A stretch of DNA of 27,486 nucleotides from Alphaproteobacteria bacterium (GCA_022599995.1 JAHZLG010000181.1:1-27486), one strand, 5' to 3'; positions 8,252-15,313 are shown, numbered from the stretch's first letter. Numbers and translations: made by a program. Notes: generated by a model from the letters alone, not told the origin.

Positions 8252-9094
8252 CTACCGCGGCGCAACCCCTGTGCCCGCGTCAACCGCCTCCCCTTCGCCA
8301 TAAAGGGCATCCGACACCCCCACAACCAAAACACGGCGAGGCCCGTGTATCCCCAGCTGGACAGACAGGTCGATGTCTCCGGTTCGCGACGTTCCAGTGA
8401 CAAAATTGATCATGCCAGAGCACAACCCATCACCCGCGCCCTCGGACTCGCGCACTGTCAGCCCCGCAAGGGCGTGTTCCATCGTCGCAACAACCGCCGA
8501 GCAGCGCACGACAATCACCACATTCGGCACGACAAAATGCAGGGGCACCGAAAAGCCGGGACGATCGTGCAACACCAAACTACCGGTCTCGGCAATTCCT
8601 GCAATGGCAGCGGTGACACCGATACAGTCATTGCCGTCGACTCTCCCTCCTTGCCCTTCGTAGTGTTGCACCAATACCCGTCCACACGCTTCATCCAGCA
8701 ACCCGTCGGCAACCCGAAACTGCAGGGGCAACTGATGTTCGTGGCACCACGTTGCCACGCCTTCGGCAAACTCCTGTTCGTGCGCGGCGGTGATCACCTC
8801 GCAGGCTGCCTGCTTCGCACGGGTGACAAAGGCCGACCAGCAATCCGCGGGCGACAAGTGCCCCCATGCCCCGGCTGAGCTGGTTGAACCAGATGCCACG
8901 ACCGTATCAGATACCCCGGCTGAGCCGGCTGAGCCGGGTGACCCGACCGCCCCGACCGTATCAGATGCCCCGGTTGAACCGGATACCCCGGCTGAGCTGG
9001 TTGAACCGGTTGAACCGGATGCACCACTACAGAGTCGGGCAAGGATGCGAGACCGCGCCGACTCCGGGGGCTCGTCTTGGTCGATGCCACTCAT
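8252..9094 (-). CDS. lutC: LutC/YkgG-type LUD-domain protein of lactate oxidation
   Basis: LutC is one of three cytosolic subunits that oxidise L-lactate to pyruvate. The 280-residue product ends in the LUD fold: IGVTAAIAGIAETGSLVL, VPLHFVVPNVVIVV and the near-terminal MINFVTGTSRTGDIDLSV, the last being the diagnostic family stretch. Residues 24-75 are a Gly/Ser/Thr/Ala/Val low-complexity insertion encoded by DNA repeats and absent from family members I know. Without it the length would be the usual 220-230. The start ATG overlaps the stop of lutB by 4 bp (ATGA), which fixes the start and indicates coupled translation as the last gene of lutABC. The stop lies just before the G-rich minisatellite. 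Confidence 0.88.
   Translation of the reverse strand: MSGIDQDEPPESARSRILARLCSGASGSTGSTSSAGVSGSTGASDTVGAVGSPGSAGSAGVSDTVVASGSTSSAGAWGHLSPADCWSAFVTRAKQAACEVITAAHEQEFAEGVATWCHEHQLPLQFRVADGLLDEACGRVLVQHYEGQGGRVDGNDCIGVTAAIAGIAETGSLVLHDRPGFSVPLHFVVPNVVIVVRCSAVVATMEHALAGLTVRESEGAGDGLCSGMINFVTGTSRTGDIDLSVQLGIHGPRRVLVVGVSDALYGEGEAVDAGTGVAPR
8866..9025. repeat. In-frame repeat expansion within lutC
   Basis: The block is built from shuffled modules. CCCCGGCTGAGCTGGTTGAA occurs at 8869 and again at 8986. GACCGTATCAGAT is present twice. GAACCGG and GAGCCGG units fill the rest. It encodes residues of the type GSTGSTSSAG in LutC, and the total preserves the frame. Confidence 0.85.
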
Positions 9095-10677
9095 GCCCCC
9101 GCCCCTCTCTCAGGAGAAGAGGCACTGCTGCCATCCGTGTCCGGTGCCGGGGATGTGCCTGCAACCGAGGGTTGCCATCCGCTGTGTGCAAGCAGTGTCA
9201 TGAACGGCTTAGCGTGCGGCATCGGCAATGTGCGGTGCACACACCAATCCTTTGCCAAACGACCGGCAAGGACACGTCCCACTGCCGTGTGGGCGCATTT
9301 TCCCACCAATCGATGCACTGTGTGAAACACCTGTGCCCGTCGCGCAAGCCAACCCCATCCTCGAATCAGATGCCGAGAACGCACCAGTTTTTGCCGAAAC
9401 GCCGTCACTCGATGCTGCCGCATGAGGTCGGTCAAGGGAATGTCCATTGGGCACACCTCAACACAGCGTCCGCAGAAACTGCTGGCGTGGGGCAGATCAT
9501 AGAATTCGCCCAACCCCGCAAGGAGAGGGGTAAGCACTGCGCCAATCGGGCCAGGATACACCCAGCCATAGGCATGGCCGCCGATCGAGTGATATATGGG
9601 GCAGTGGTTCATGCAAGCCCCGCACCGGATGCACCGCAGCACCTCGCGGAATGCTGAATTGTATATTGCCGACCGGCCGCCATCGACAAGCACCAAATGC
9701 ACCGCCGTTGGCAAATCACCATGCGACCGATTCGCCCCCTCGCCGCGTGGCGCAACGAAGGTAGTGTATGCCGATATTGGTTGCCCGGTTGCCGACCGTG
9801 CGAGCAGTCGCAAAATCGCCGTGGCGTCGGTCATGCTCTCGACCACCTTGTCGATGGAGGTCACAATGATATGGGTGCGCGGCAGCGTCATGCTGAGGTC
9901 GGCATTGCCCTCATTGGTCACAACCACCGCGTGGCCGGTCTCGGCGATGAGCATGTTCGCCCCCGTGATCCCCAAATCCGCCTCAAGGAATCCCTGACGC
10001 AACTGGGCACGCGATTCCTGGAGCAACGCATCATAACTTTCGAGCGAGCGGTCTGGGGGCAAATCGGTATGGTGCTGATGAAACAGCTCCGCCACTTGCG
10101 CCTTGCGGACATGCAGGGAGGGCGCAATGATATGGCTCGGCTTCTCCTTGCGCAGCTGGATGATGTACTCGCCCAGGTCGGTCTCGAGCGGAAAAATCCC
10201 CGCCTGCTCAAGGTGGGCATTCAGATCGATCTCTTCGGTGATCATCGATTTGGATTTCACCACTTTTTTGGCGTCGACCTCGCGGCAGATGCCTTCGATG
10301 ATGGTGCACGCCTCGTGGCCGGTCTCAGCCCAGTGGACATGCCCGCCTTGCGCGACAAATTTCTGCTCGAATCGAGTCAGCAGGGTCGGCAGTATCGCCA
10401 AGGCGTGGTCTTTGCGTTGCCGTGCATGGGTGCGCAATCCGTCAAAGTCCCCCAGTGCCGCAATGGCGGCGCGACGTTTCGCGACCTTCGTGGTGCGGAT
10501 AAGCTCGACCGCCTGCTGGCGACTCGGATTGCCGAGCCCCGCCTGCGCGCGCTCGGAGAAAGTCCCGACGTGGTAGGCTTGTGCCATGCGGGTCGCCAAA
10601 TCATCCTTCGGCGCATCGTCGGGCTGGGCCTTGCCGCGGGGTTGCGTCGCGGCACCCGCCTTATTTGGTGCCAACAT
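9091..10677 (-). CDS. lutB: LutB-type iron-sulfur lactate-oxidation subunit
   Basis: LutB is the large subunit of the LutABC L-lactate oxidation system. The 528-residue product has an N-terminal LUD domain (LLQESRAQLRQGFLEADLGI, GANMLIAETGHAVVVTNEGN) and two ferredoxin-type cluster motifs: CIRCGACMNHCPIYHSIGG near 350 and SFCGRCVEVCPMDIPL near 402. These bind [4Fe-4S] clusters. The ATG at 10677 has an excellent ribosome site, AAAGGAG 7 nt upstream, inside the 3' end of lutA; the genes overlap by 17 bp. The stop overlaps the lutC start. Both overlaps support one lutABC transcript. The C-terminal 60 residues (after GTSPAPDTDG) are low in complexity and probably disordered. No lactate permease or GntR-type regulator is adjacent. 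Confidence 0.93.
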   Translation of the reverse strand: MLAPNKAGAATQPRGKAQPDDAPKDDLATRMAQAYHVGTFSERAQAGLGNPSRQQAVELIRTTKVAKRRAAIAALGDFDGLRTHARQRKDHALAILPTLLTRFEQKFVAQGGHVHWAETGHEACTIIEGICREVDAKKVVKSKSMITEEIDLNAHLEQAGIFPLETDLGEYIIQLRKEKPSHIIAPSLHVRKAQVAELFHQHHTDLPPDRSLESYDALLQESRAQLRQGFLEADLGITGANMLIAETGHAVVVTNEGNADLSMTLPRTHIIVTSIDKVVESMTDATAILRLLARSATGQPISAYTTFVAPRGEGANRSHGDLPTAVHLVLVDGGRSAIYNSAFREVLRCIRCGACMNHCPIYHSIGGHAYGWVYPGPIGAVLTPLLAGLGEFYDLPHASSFCGRCVEVCPMDIPLTDLMRQHRVTAFRQKLVRSRHLIRGWGWLARRAQVFHTVHRLVGKCAHTAVGRVLAGRLAKDWCVHRTLPMPHAKPFMTLLAHSGWQPSVAGTSPAPDTDGSSASSPERGAGA

Positions 10678-11605
10678 TCCGTGCTCCTTTGTGCTTCGCG
10701 CGACTGGTCATCGGCGCATCCTCACCGATGGCAGGGCTATGCCGCCATGTTCCTGCCAAGACCTCCGCAATGTGATAGCACGGCCGATTGATGCCCTGAT
10801 GGCGCAGGCCCGTGGCAATGTTCAGCAGACAACCAAGGTCGGCAGACACGATCATATCGGGGACTTTGCCGTCGGTGGGTTGGGTAAGGGTCTCGCATTT
10901 GCGGTGGAGCATCGAAGCCGAAATGTCGGGGTATTTCACGCAGAAGGTGCCACCGAAGCCACAGCATTCATCACTGCCCTCCACGGGCACCTGTGTGACC
11001 GTTGCCGCGCGATCGAGCAGGGCAATGGCATCTTGTGCCGACTGCGTCTCCCGCAGCGAGGAACACGATTGGTGCAACGCCACCCGCCATGGCATCGACG
11101 CCCGGTCGTGGGAGTGAGGGGCAACCTCGTGCGCGGCGGCACGTGCCGCGGGCATGGCGAGCAGCGATGAGGCCTCAGCGTCAAAGCTATTGGGATCGAA
11201 ATGGCGTTGCACAAGGAATTGACACAGTTCAACCGTCTTCCCCGCCAAAACCTGCAGGGGGGACGCTTCGTGCCCTGCCTTGCTTTGCTCGGCACTGCGC
11301 TCTTCCTGCGGTTCCTCCCCCGGATCAAGCGTCGGATAGTGTTTCTGTATCATCCCCCCACACGACCCCGAGGGCACAATCACCAGATCGCACGCCGAGA
11401 ATGCCTGTGCCTGCTGGAGCGCAGTGGCATATGCCCCGGCAGGGTCGCCGCTGTTGAAACTGACCTGTCCACAACAGGTCTGCACCGAAGGCACAACAAG
11501 GGTCTCACCCGCATCAAGGCAGTGCTCGATAAGTCGCATGCTCGCAAAGGCTGCCGATGGGCGCATGCTATTCATCAAACAGGTAACAAAAAATCCGATC
11601 TTCAC
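10661..11605 (-). CDS. lutA: LutA-type CCG-domain (Fe-S) lactate-oxidation subunit
   Basis: LutA has two cysteine-rich (CCG) domains like those of heterodisulfide reductase and glycolate oxidase GlcF. The 314-residue product starts KIGFFVTCLMNSMRP, the family N-terminus. It holds SVQTCCGQVSFNSG and PSGSCGGMIQKHYP in the first half, then HQSCSSLRE and DECCGFGGTFCVKYPDIS in the second. I chose the GTG at 11605, because the homologous sequence begins there; the open frame continues upstream but encodes unrelated residues. Linkers near residues 110-135 (PGEEPQEERSAEQ) and 185-195 are longer than in the usual 240-residue protein, and the C-terminus has an extra tail. A promoter-like pair sits immediately upstream, so the mRNA could start at or next to the GTG. 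First gene of lutABC. Confidence 0.9.
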   Translation of the reverse strand: MKIGFFVTCLMNSMRPSAAFASMRLIEHCLDAGETLVVPSVQTCCGQVSFNSGDPAGAYATALQQAQAFSACDLVIVPSGSCGGMIQKHYPTLDPGEEPQEERSAEQSKAGHEASPLQVLAGKTVELCQFLVQRHFDPNSFDAEASSLLAMPAARAAAHEVAPHSHDRASMPWRVALHQSCSSLRETQSAQDAIALLDRAATVTQVPVEGSDECCGFGGTFCVKYPDISASMLHRKCETLTQPTDGKVPDMIVSADLGCLLNIATGLRHQGINRPCYHIAEVLAGTWRHSPAIGEDAPMTSRAKHKGARNVGTK

Positions 11606-11612
11606 AGAGAAT

Positions 11613-11640
11613 ATTTTACGACACCCTGCAACAAAGACAA
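11613..11640 (-). promoter_or_regulatory. Candidate lutABC promoter, possibly giving a leaderless mRNA
   Basis: On the minus strand TTGTCT (11640-11635) and TAAAAT (11618-11613) are separated by 16 nt. The expected start point, about 7 nt past the -10 box, falls at 11606-11605, on the GTG start codon of lutA. No Shine-Dalgarno is present. Confidence 0.4.
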
Positions 11641-11710
11641 GCACAAAAACCAGCACCCCTCCCTCTGCCCCTTTCTCCGCCCCTGCCCCGGTTGCCTGCG
11701 ATCGGCACAC

Positions 11711-11750
11711 CAACCAAAAACAACAAAGGTGCAAGCATGATGCTTGCACC
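11711..11750 (-). terminator. Rho-independent terminator of the phasin transcript
   Basis: The 23 bases at 11728-11750 form a perfect dyad with 11-bp arms (GGTGCAAGCAT/ATGCTTGCACC) and a single central base. Read on the minus strand the stem is followed at once by TTTGTTGTTTTTGG. It lies about 200 bp after the phasin stop, beyond the hairpin array, and before lutA on the same strand, so it separates the two transcription units. Its core GCATGATGC matches the consensus of the neighbouring array units. Confidence 0.8.
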
Positions 11751-11757
11751 TTCATCT

Positions 11758-11944
11758 GGGCATGATGCCCGGCGAGCGTGACGCCCAGCGGCATGATGCC
11801 CGGCGGGCGTGATGCCTACCGAGCGTGACACTCCGGGCATAATGCTCCGCTGAACAGCATACCCGGGGAGTATGATACCCCTGGAGTATCATGCCCGTGG
11901 GGTATAGTGCCCGTGGGGCGTCACGCCCGTCGAGCATCATGCTC
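11758..11944. repeat. Array of twelve 16-bp units, most able to form a mini-hairpin
   Basis: Twelve units follow at 16-bp spacing (one of 14, one of 17), consensus GGGCATGATGCCCGTG. The first 13 bases of a unit form a dyad of two 6-base arms around one base. Units 1 (GGGCATGATGCCC), 11 (GGGCGTCACGCCC) and 12 (GAGCATCATGCTC) are perfect although their arms differ, so the changes are paired. Most others pair through G-T wobbles or with one mismatch; unit 7 (11852-11864) pairs poorly. The array begins 8 bp after the phasin stop codon and ends 7 bp before the terminator hairpin, so it would be transcribed as the phasin 3' UTR. Confidence 0.9.
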
Positions 11945-11952
11945 CGTTGGGA

Positions 11953-12735
11953 TTAGCTGGCTTGGGTCGCTTTCGCGAATTGCACCGGGACAAACGAGGT
12001 CGTCACATCATCATAGAACTGCTTGGCAACCTGCGCATTCAACGCAATGGTTTTGTCGGCAGCGTCTTGCACGAAGCTCGTCCAGGTGGCGAAGGCACTT
12101 TGGAAATCAGTCGTCGCCGTCAATTGCTTCGCAAGGGTGGTTTGCTCGGTGATAATGTCTTGGCCAAGGGAAACCGAGGTGCGGTTGGCTTCTTCGGCGG
12201 ATTTCGCCAATTTCTCGGACAGGTCGCTCCAGTTTTTCATGACCGATGTCTGAAATGCCACCGACTGCTCGATGCCTTTGCTGAATTGGTCGGTGGTTTT
12301 TTGCACCGAGTCGCGGGTCACGTGAGCAGCATCATTGAGGTTTTGCTCGGCGAACGTTTGGGTATTTTGTGTCATGGGATTGGTGGTCTTTGAAGAGGAA
12401 GAAAAGAAAGAAGGGGAAGAAACAGCAGCCGCTGGCTGGGGCACTGCCTGAGGGGAAGCAACAACTGCCTGAGGCACTGCAGCTTGAGGGGAAGCAACAA
12501 CCGCTTGAGGCACTGCAGCTTGAGGGGAAGCAACAACTGCCTGAGGCACTGCTTGGAGAACAGCAATTGTCTGGGGTTGGGGCTGGAGCAGTGCCTTAGG
12601 CACAACCGCTTGCTGAACTGGAGCCACAACCGTCACCGTCTTCTTGCGCGCCTTGCGCGATTTGGCCGGGGTTGATTGCTGCGATGCCCCCGACTTGGCG
12701 GCGGACTGCGAGTTGGTTGATGGGGTTTGCGACAT
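11953..12735 (-). CDS. Phasin (PHA granule-associated protein) with a repeat-rich, basic N-terminal extension
   Basis: Phasins coat polyhydroxyalkanoate granules and control their number and size. The C-terminal 140 residues (from MTQNTQTFAEQNLNDAAHV) form the helical phasin domain, with KTTDQFSKGIEQSVAFQ, MKNWSDLSEKLAKSAEEANR and FQSAFATWTSFVQDAADKT. The first 120 residues are unusual. A Ser/Gln-rich start and a basic patch (AKSRKARKK) are followed by three 12-residue repeats of the type VPQAVVASPQAA, then a Ser-rich hinge. The layout recalls PhaF-type phasins that join a granule-binding domain to a basic nucleoid-binding part, but here the basic part is N-terminal. The ATG at 12735 has GGAG about 10 nt upstream and a good promoter behind it, which favours the long form; an internal ATG at 12375 would give the canonical short phasin. 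The gene is monocistronic. Confidence 0.85.
   Translation of the reverse strand: MSQTPSTNSQSAAKSGASQQSTPAKSRKARKKTVTVVAPVQQAVVPKALLQPQPQTIAVLQAVPQAVVASPQAAVPQAVVASPQAAVPQAVVASPQAVPQPAAAVSSPSFFSSSSKTTNPMTQNTQTFAEQNLNDAAHVTRDSVQKTTDQFSKGIEQSVAFQTSVMKNWSDLSEKLAKSAEEANRTSVSLGQDIITEQTTLAKQLTATTDFQSAFATWTSFVQDAADKTIALNAQVAKQFYDDVTTSFVPVQFAKATQAS
12450..12557. repeat. Three 36-bp tandem units within the phasin gene
   Basis: Copies start at 12450, 12486 and 12522, each beginning GAGGGGAAGCAACAAC. The first two differ at two positions and the third diverges in its last bases. They encode 12-residue Pro/Gln/Ala/Val repeats and keep the frame. Confidence 0.9.
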
Positions 12736-12815
12736 CGCACAAGGTCTCCGTAGGAATTGCGGGGCAACAACCGTGCGGGCAACGATATTGCCTGCGTTGG
12801 TGCGCTTATGCGGAT

Positions 12816-12844
12816 AACATAGAGGCTATTGTGCATTGTGTCAA
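12816..12844 (-). promoter_or_regulatory. Sigma70-type promoter of the phasin gene
   Basis: On the minus strand a perfect -35 box TTGACA (12844-12839) and a -10 box TATGTT (12821-12816) are 17 nt apart. The start point should be near 12809, giving a leader of about 75 nt before the phasin ATG. Confidence 0.7.
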
Positions 12845-12866
12845 GGATTTTTGTTGCACCGCACAA
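12829..12866. promoter_or_regulatory. TGCA-centred dyads at the phasin promoter, possible PhaR operators
   Basis: TTGTTGCACCGCACAA (12851-12866) lies directly upstream of the -35 box, and TTGTGCATTGTG (12829-12840) overlaps the -35 box and the spacer. Repression of phasin genes by PhaR at TGC-rich dyads is known in several PHA-forming bacteria. That these are PhaR sites is inference from position and shape. Confidence 0.4.
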
Positions 12867-13192
12867 TATTTATTTCTTCTTGGATTCCTTCGCGGTTTTC
12901 TGCTTGATCTCGCCCTTGTTGCGGCTGTCTGTTGTGCAACTGGACTTTGCTATCCCAAAATACCGCGGGCACGCGCGTCATTTTGCCCGCTCGAATGATG
13001 CACTGCACAGAGCCGGGTGCGCGCACGTCTCCTCGACTGTGATCTGGTTGGCGGTAGCTAAGAAGACCTTCGTCTGCAGCGACGTAATACTGTGTTCACA
13101 AAGATGTCGCGTCACCCGCGCCGGGGCCGGGTGAGAAAGACTCACGCTAACCCATTGCGCAAGGTCGTTAGGCTGTGCCTGTTGCTCAGTTA
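12867..13192. other. Gap between lysA and the phasin promoter
   Basis: About 325 bp with no convincing gene on either strand. It has an AT-richer part near 12867-12910 and a GC-rich imperfect dyad at 13110-13131 (CACCCG ... CGGGTG) without a T run. No tRNA-like fold was recognised. Confidence 0.5.
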
Positions 13193-14758
13193 TCACGTCC
13201 CAAGCGGGAGGTCTTCTGCAATCAACGCCTCGGGCGTCATGTGGGGGCGCAACAACACTGGCCGACCACGATAGATGCCGACCTCGGCAGGGAGACCAAA
13301 CAGATTGTACGCATTGGCCATGCTCGACCCATAGGCTCCGGCATCCAAGACGGCGACGGCGTCGCCTGCCTGCAACGTGGCGGGCAACAGCCTTGGGGTT
13401 GCCCATGTATCGGTCGATTCGCACACAGGGCCAGCAATGCGGTAGGGCGTCGTCACAGTCTGCGACACAACCGGCACAATATGATGCCACGCATCATAAA
13501 GGGCAGGGCGCATCAGGGTATGCATGCCTGCGTCTAACAATGCGATGGGAGCAATATCGCTTGGACTGTTGCCACTGTTTTTGTCATTGTCGCTGTCACT
13601 GTCATTGTCATTGTCGTGGGCATCGCCATTGTCGCTGTCATAGTCGTTGTCATGGGCATGGGCGCGGGCATCGCCGGGTTTCAGATCGTCATCACCCGTG
13701 GCAAGACGCATCGGTGGGGCTTTTGTCCGCATCACGCGGCTCAACAACACCCCCGCAGGGCCAACCAGCCAACGCCCGGGCTCGATGGCTATTGCCATCT
13801 CCCCGGCATCGATACGTGCCCGCGCGGGAGCTAACCCCTTCGTGAGAGCCGCAGCATAATCGGTGGGCGATGGGGGCGTCTCATCTTTGTAGCGAATGCC
13901 GAGCCCGCCACCGAGATCGAGGCAGGGCACAGCAAGCCCCTCCGCAAGCAGCTGCATTGCCAGGGTTGCAATCGCCATGACCGCCGCCTCCAACGGAACA
14001 AGGCTTTGCATCTGCGATCCGATATGCACAGCCAACCCGCCGGGGATCAGCCCGTCGACGTTTTCGGGACTATGCAGGGCACGGTAGACCATCGGGACTG
14101 CCTCGATCTGGATGCCGAATTTGTCGCCCGCACTGCCCGTGCTGATCTGCGCGAGGGTGTCCGCACGAACATCGGGGTTCACCCGCAACCCGACTTTTGC
14201 CTTGCGCCCGACTCGCTCGGCACAGGCCCGAATCGCGGCGACTTCTTCGATGGACTCGGCATTGATCTGCCCGATCCCCATGCGGATGGCGGTTTCAATG
14301 TCGGTATCCGACTTGCCCACCCCCGAGTAGATCATCGCCGAAGGGGCTATTCCGGCGGCGGTGGCGGCGTGCGCCTCGCCGACCGAGACCACATCCGCCC
14401 CCCAGCGCGGCGCCAACGCCTCCAGGAGGCCGCGGCGCGGATTCGCCTTCACGGCATAATACCCCTGCACCGGGAAGGGCAAGGCTGCCAACAGGGCTTC
14501 TCCGCGCTGGACAACCTGATCAATGTTCGTCACGTAGAGCGGCGAGCCGTATTGCTCGATCAGCGCAGCCGCAGACAAGGGAGGGGCAGGCTTCTCTGAC
14601 TCAGCATTCGACTCGTTGCAGGATCGATCTGTCGGGTCAGCGACAAAATTCAGAGTGCCCTGCTCATACCCCATCCACGCATGGGCGGGATTCCCCGCGA
14701 GCAAGGCATCGAAGGGGGTGGCATCCGCGGACGTAGCATGCGAGGTGGGGTGGGTCAT
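13193..14758 (-). CDS. lysA: Diaminopimelate decarboxylase with a low-complexity insertion
   Basis: LysA is the PLP enzyme that decarboxylates meso-diaminopimelate to L-lysine, the last step of lysine synthesis. Fold-III decarboxylase motifs are all present: YYAVKANPRRG with the PLP lysine at residue 104, SVGEAHAA, KVGLRVNPDV, AVHIGSQ, LDLGGGLGIRY, IEPGRWLVGPAG, MRPALYDAWH, GPVCESTD and DAGAYGSSMANAYN. The product is 521 residues against the usual 410-430. The excess comes from an N-terminal extension with a Ser/Asn/Glu linker and from residues of about 356-401, an Asp/Asn/Ser/His-rich stretch. That insertion lies between RVMRTK and IALLDAGMHTLMRPAL, where homologues have a short loop. I chose the ATG at 14758; an ATG at 14854 is open but its residues are unlike the family. 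No Shine-Dalgarno; the leader is strongly T/C-rich. Divergent from ileS. Confidence 0.92.
   Translation of the reverse strand: MTHPTSHATSADATPFDALLAGNPAHAWMGYEQGTLNFVADPTDRSCNESNAESEKPAPPLSAAALIEQYGSPLYVTNIDQVVQRGEALLAALPFPVQGYYAVKANPRRGLLEALAPRWGADVVSVGEAHAATAAGIAPSAMIYSGVGKSDTDIETAIRMGIGQINAESIEEVAAIRACAERVGRKAKVGLRVNPDVRADTLAQISTGSAGDKFGIQIEAVPMVYRALHSPENVDGLIPGGLAVHIGSQMQSLVPLEAAVMAIATLAMQLLAEGLAVPCLDLGGGLGIRYKDETPPSPTDYAAALTKGLAPARARIDAGEMAIAIEPGRWLVGPAGVLLSRVMRTKAPPMRLATGDDDLKPGDARAHAHDNDYDSDNGDAHDNDNDSDSDNDKNSGNSPSDIAPIALLDAGMHTLMRPALYDAWHHIVPVVSQTVTTPYRIAGPVCESTDTWATPRLLPATLQAGDAVAVLDAGAYGSSMANAYNLFGLPAEVGIYRGRPVLLRPHMTPEALIAEDLPLGT
13564..13670. repeat. Hexamer-based repeat insertion within lysA
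   Basis: The plus strand shows iterations of TGTCAT, TGTCGC and TGTCAC, with interspersed GGGCATC and GGGCATGGGCG. On the coding strand they read as alternating Asp with Asn, Ser, Tyr or His (DSDND type). The number of bases keeps the frame. Flanking codons encode conserved LysA sequence on both sides. Confidence 0.88.
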
Positions 14759-15313
14759 CGGAGAGTCACAAAGAAAAAGAAGAGAAGGCAATGGCACTAT
14801 GTTGTCCGACAGTTCGGATTCGGCACATAGGATTCGGCTTATCGGGATCGACACTTAGGTTCGATGCAGCGTCTGAGGGCACATAGTGTCCTGCCCTGTC
14901 TTAATAAGGCATGGCAGGTGATAGGTGAAGGCGCGCGGTCGTGGTGCGCGGCGTCAGCAGACAACAACCTCTCGGCGTATGGAAATTGAGACGCAAGGGT
15001 GATTCCTTGAAAGACAAAGCCAGTGCCTTATGATACGCAAGCCATCACCTGCATGCCGGCAGCCGCTCAATATCACGATGCTGTGATCGGTGTGCCAACC
15101 AATGCTAAAGCAACAAATTCAAGGTCGAGCCTAAGGCAGTAACACCCGCAAGATTCCCCGCCCCTCCCCGCCCCTCCCCGGCCTTTTCTTGGCCTTTCTT
15201 GGCCCTTTCTTGTTCTCTTGATGTTCTGCCCCTCCCCTCCCCGCCCCTCCCCCCCTCCTTCTCCCCCTCGCTGCCCCCCTACTGCAGAACCCTCCCTTCT
15301 CTTAATCGACACC
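14759..15313. other. Divergent lysA-ileS intergenic region with long C-rich leader
   Basis: There is no gene in 555 bp. From left to right it has the T/C-rich lysA leader (on the minus strand), a weak stem (CCTGCC ... GGCAGG, about 14891-14919), and a plus-strand promoter candidate at 15007-15034. Then comes a G-poor C/T tract from about 15149 to 15300 with repeats of CCCCGCCCCT and of TTGGCCTTTC. That tract would be the 5' leader of ileS; it is rut-like in composition, and the opposite strand has G runs able to form quadruplexes. Confidence 0.6.
15007..15034 (+). promoter_or_regulatory. Candidate sigma70 promoter for ileS
   Basis: TTGAAA (15007-15012) and TATGAT (15029-15034) are separated by 16 nt. 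Transcription would begin near 15041, leaving a leader of roughly 270 nt before the ileS ATG. Confidence 0.45.

Noticed and set aside
8031..8303. Glycine-rich short protein encoded by the 18-bp array
   Set aside because: All strands and frames are open there because of the repeat; no ribosome site or conserved sequence supports translation.
11606..11794. N-terminal extension of LutA to an ATG at 11794
   Set aside because: The extra residues come from the purine/pyrimidine-rich leader and the phasin terminator, and family homology begins at the GTG at 11605.
11758..11944. CRISPR array
   Set aside because: There are no unique spacers; units are contiguous, degenerate and 16 bp long, and no cas gene is present. 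The same applies to 20501-20676 and 27372-27486.
13110..13131. Rho-independent terminator after lysA
   Set aside because: The dyad is imperfect and no T run follows on either strand.
15041..15313. T-box or other leader riboswitch before ileS
   Set aside because: No T-box sequence or specifier stem is visible, and T-boxes are not expected in Proteobacteria. The leader is a low-complexity C/T tract.
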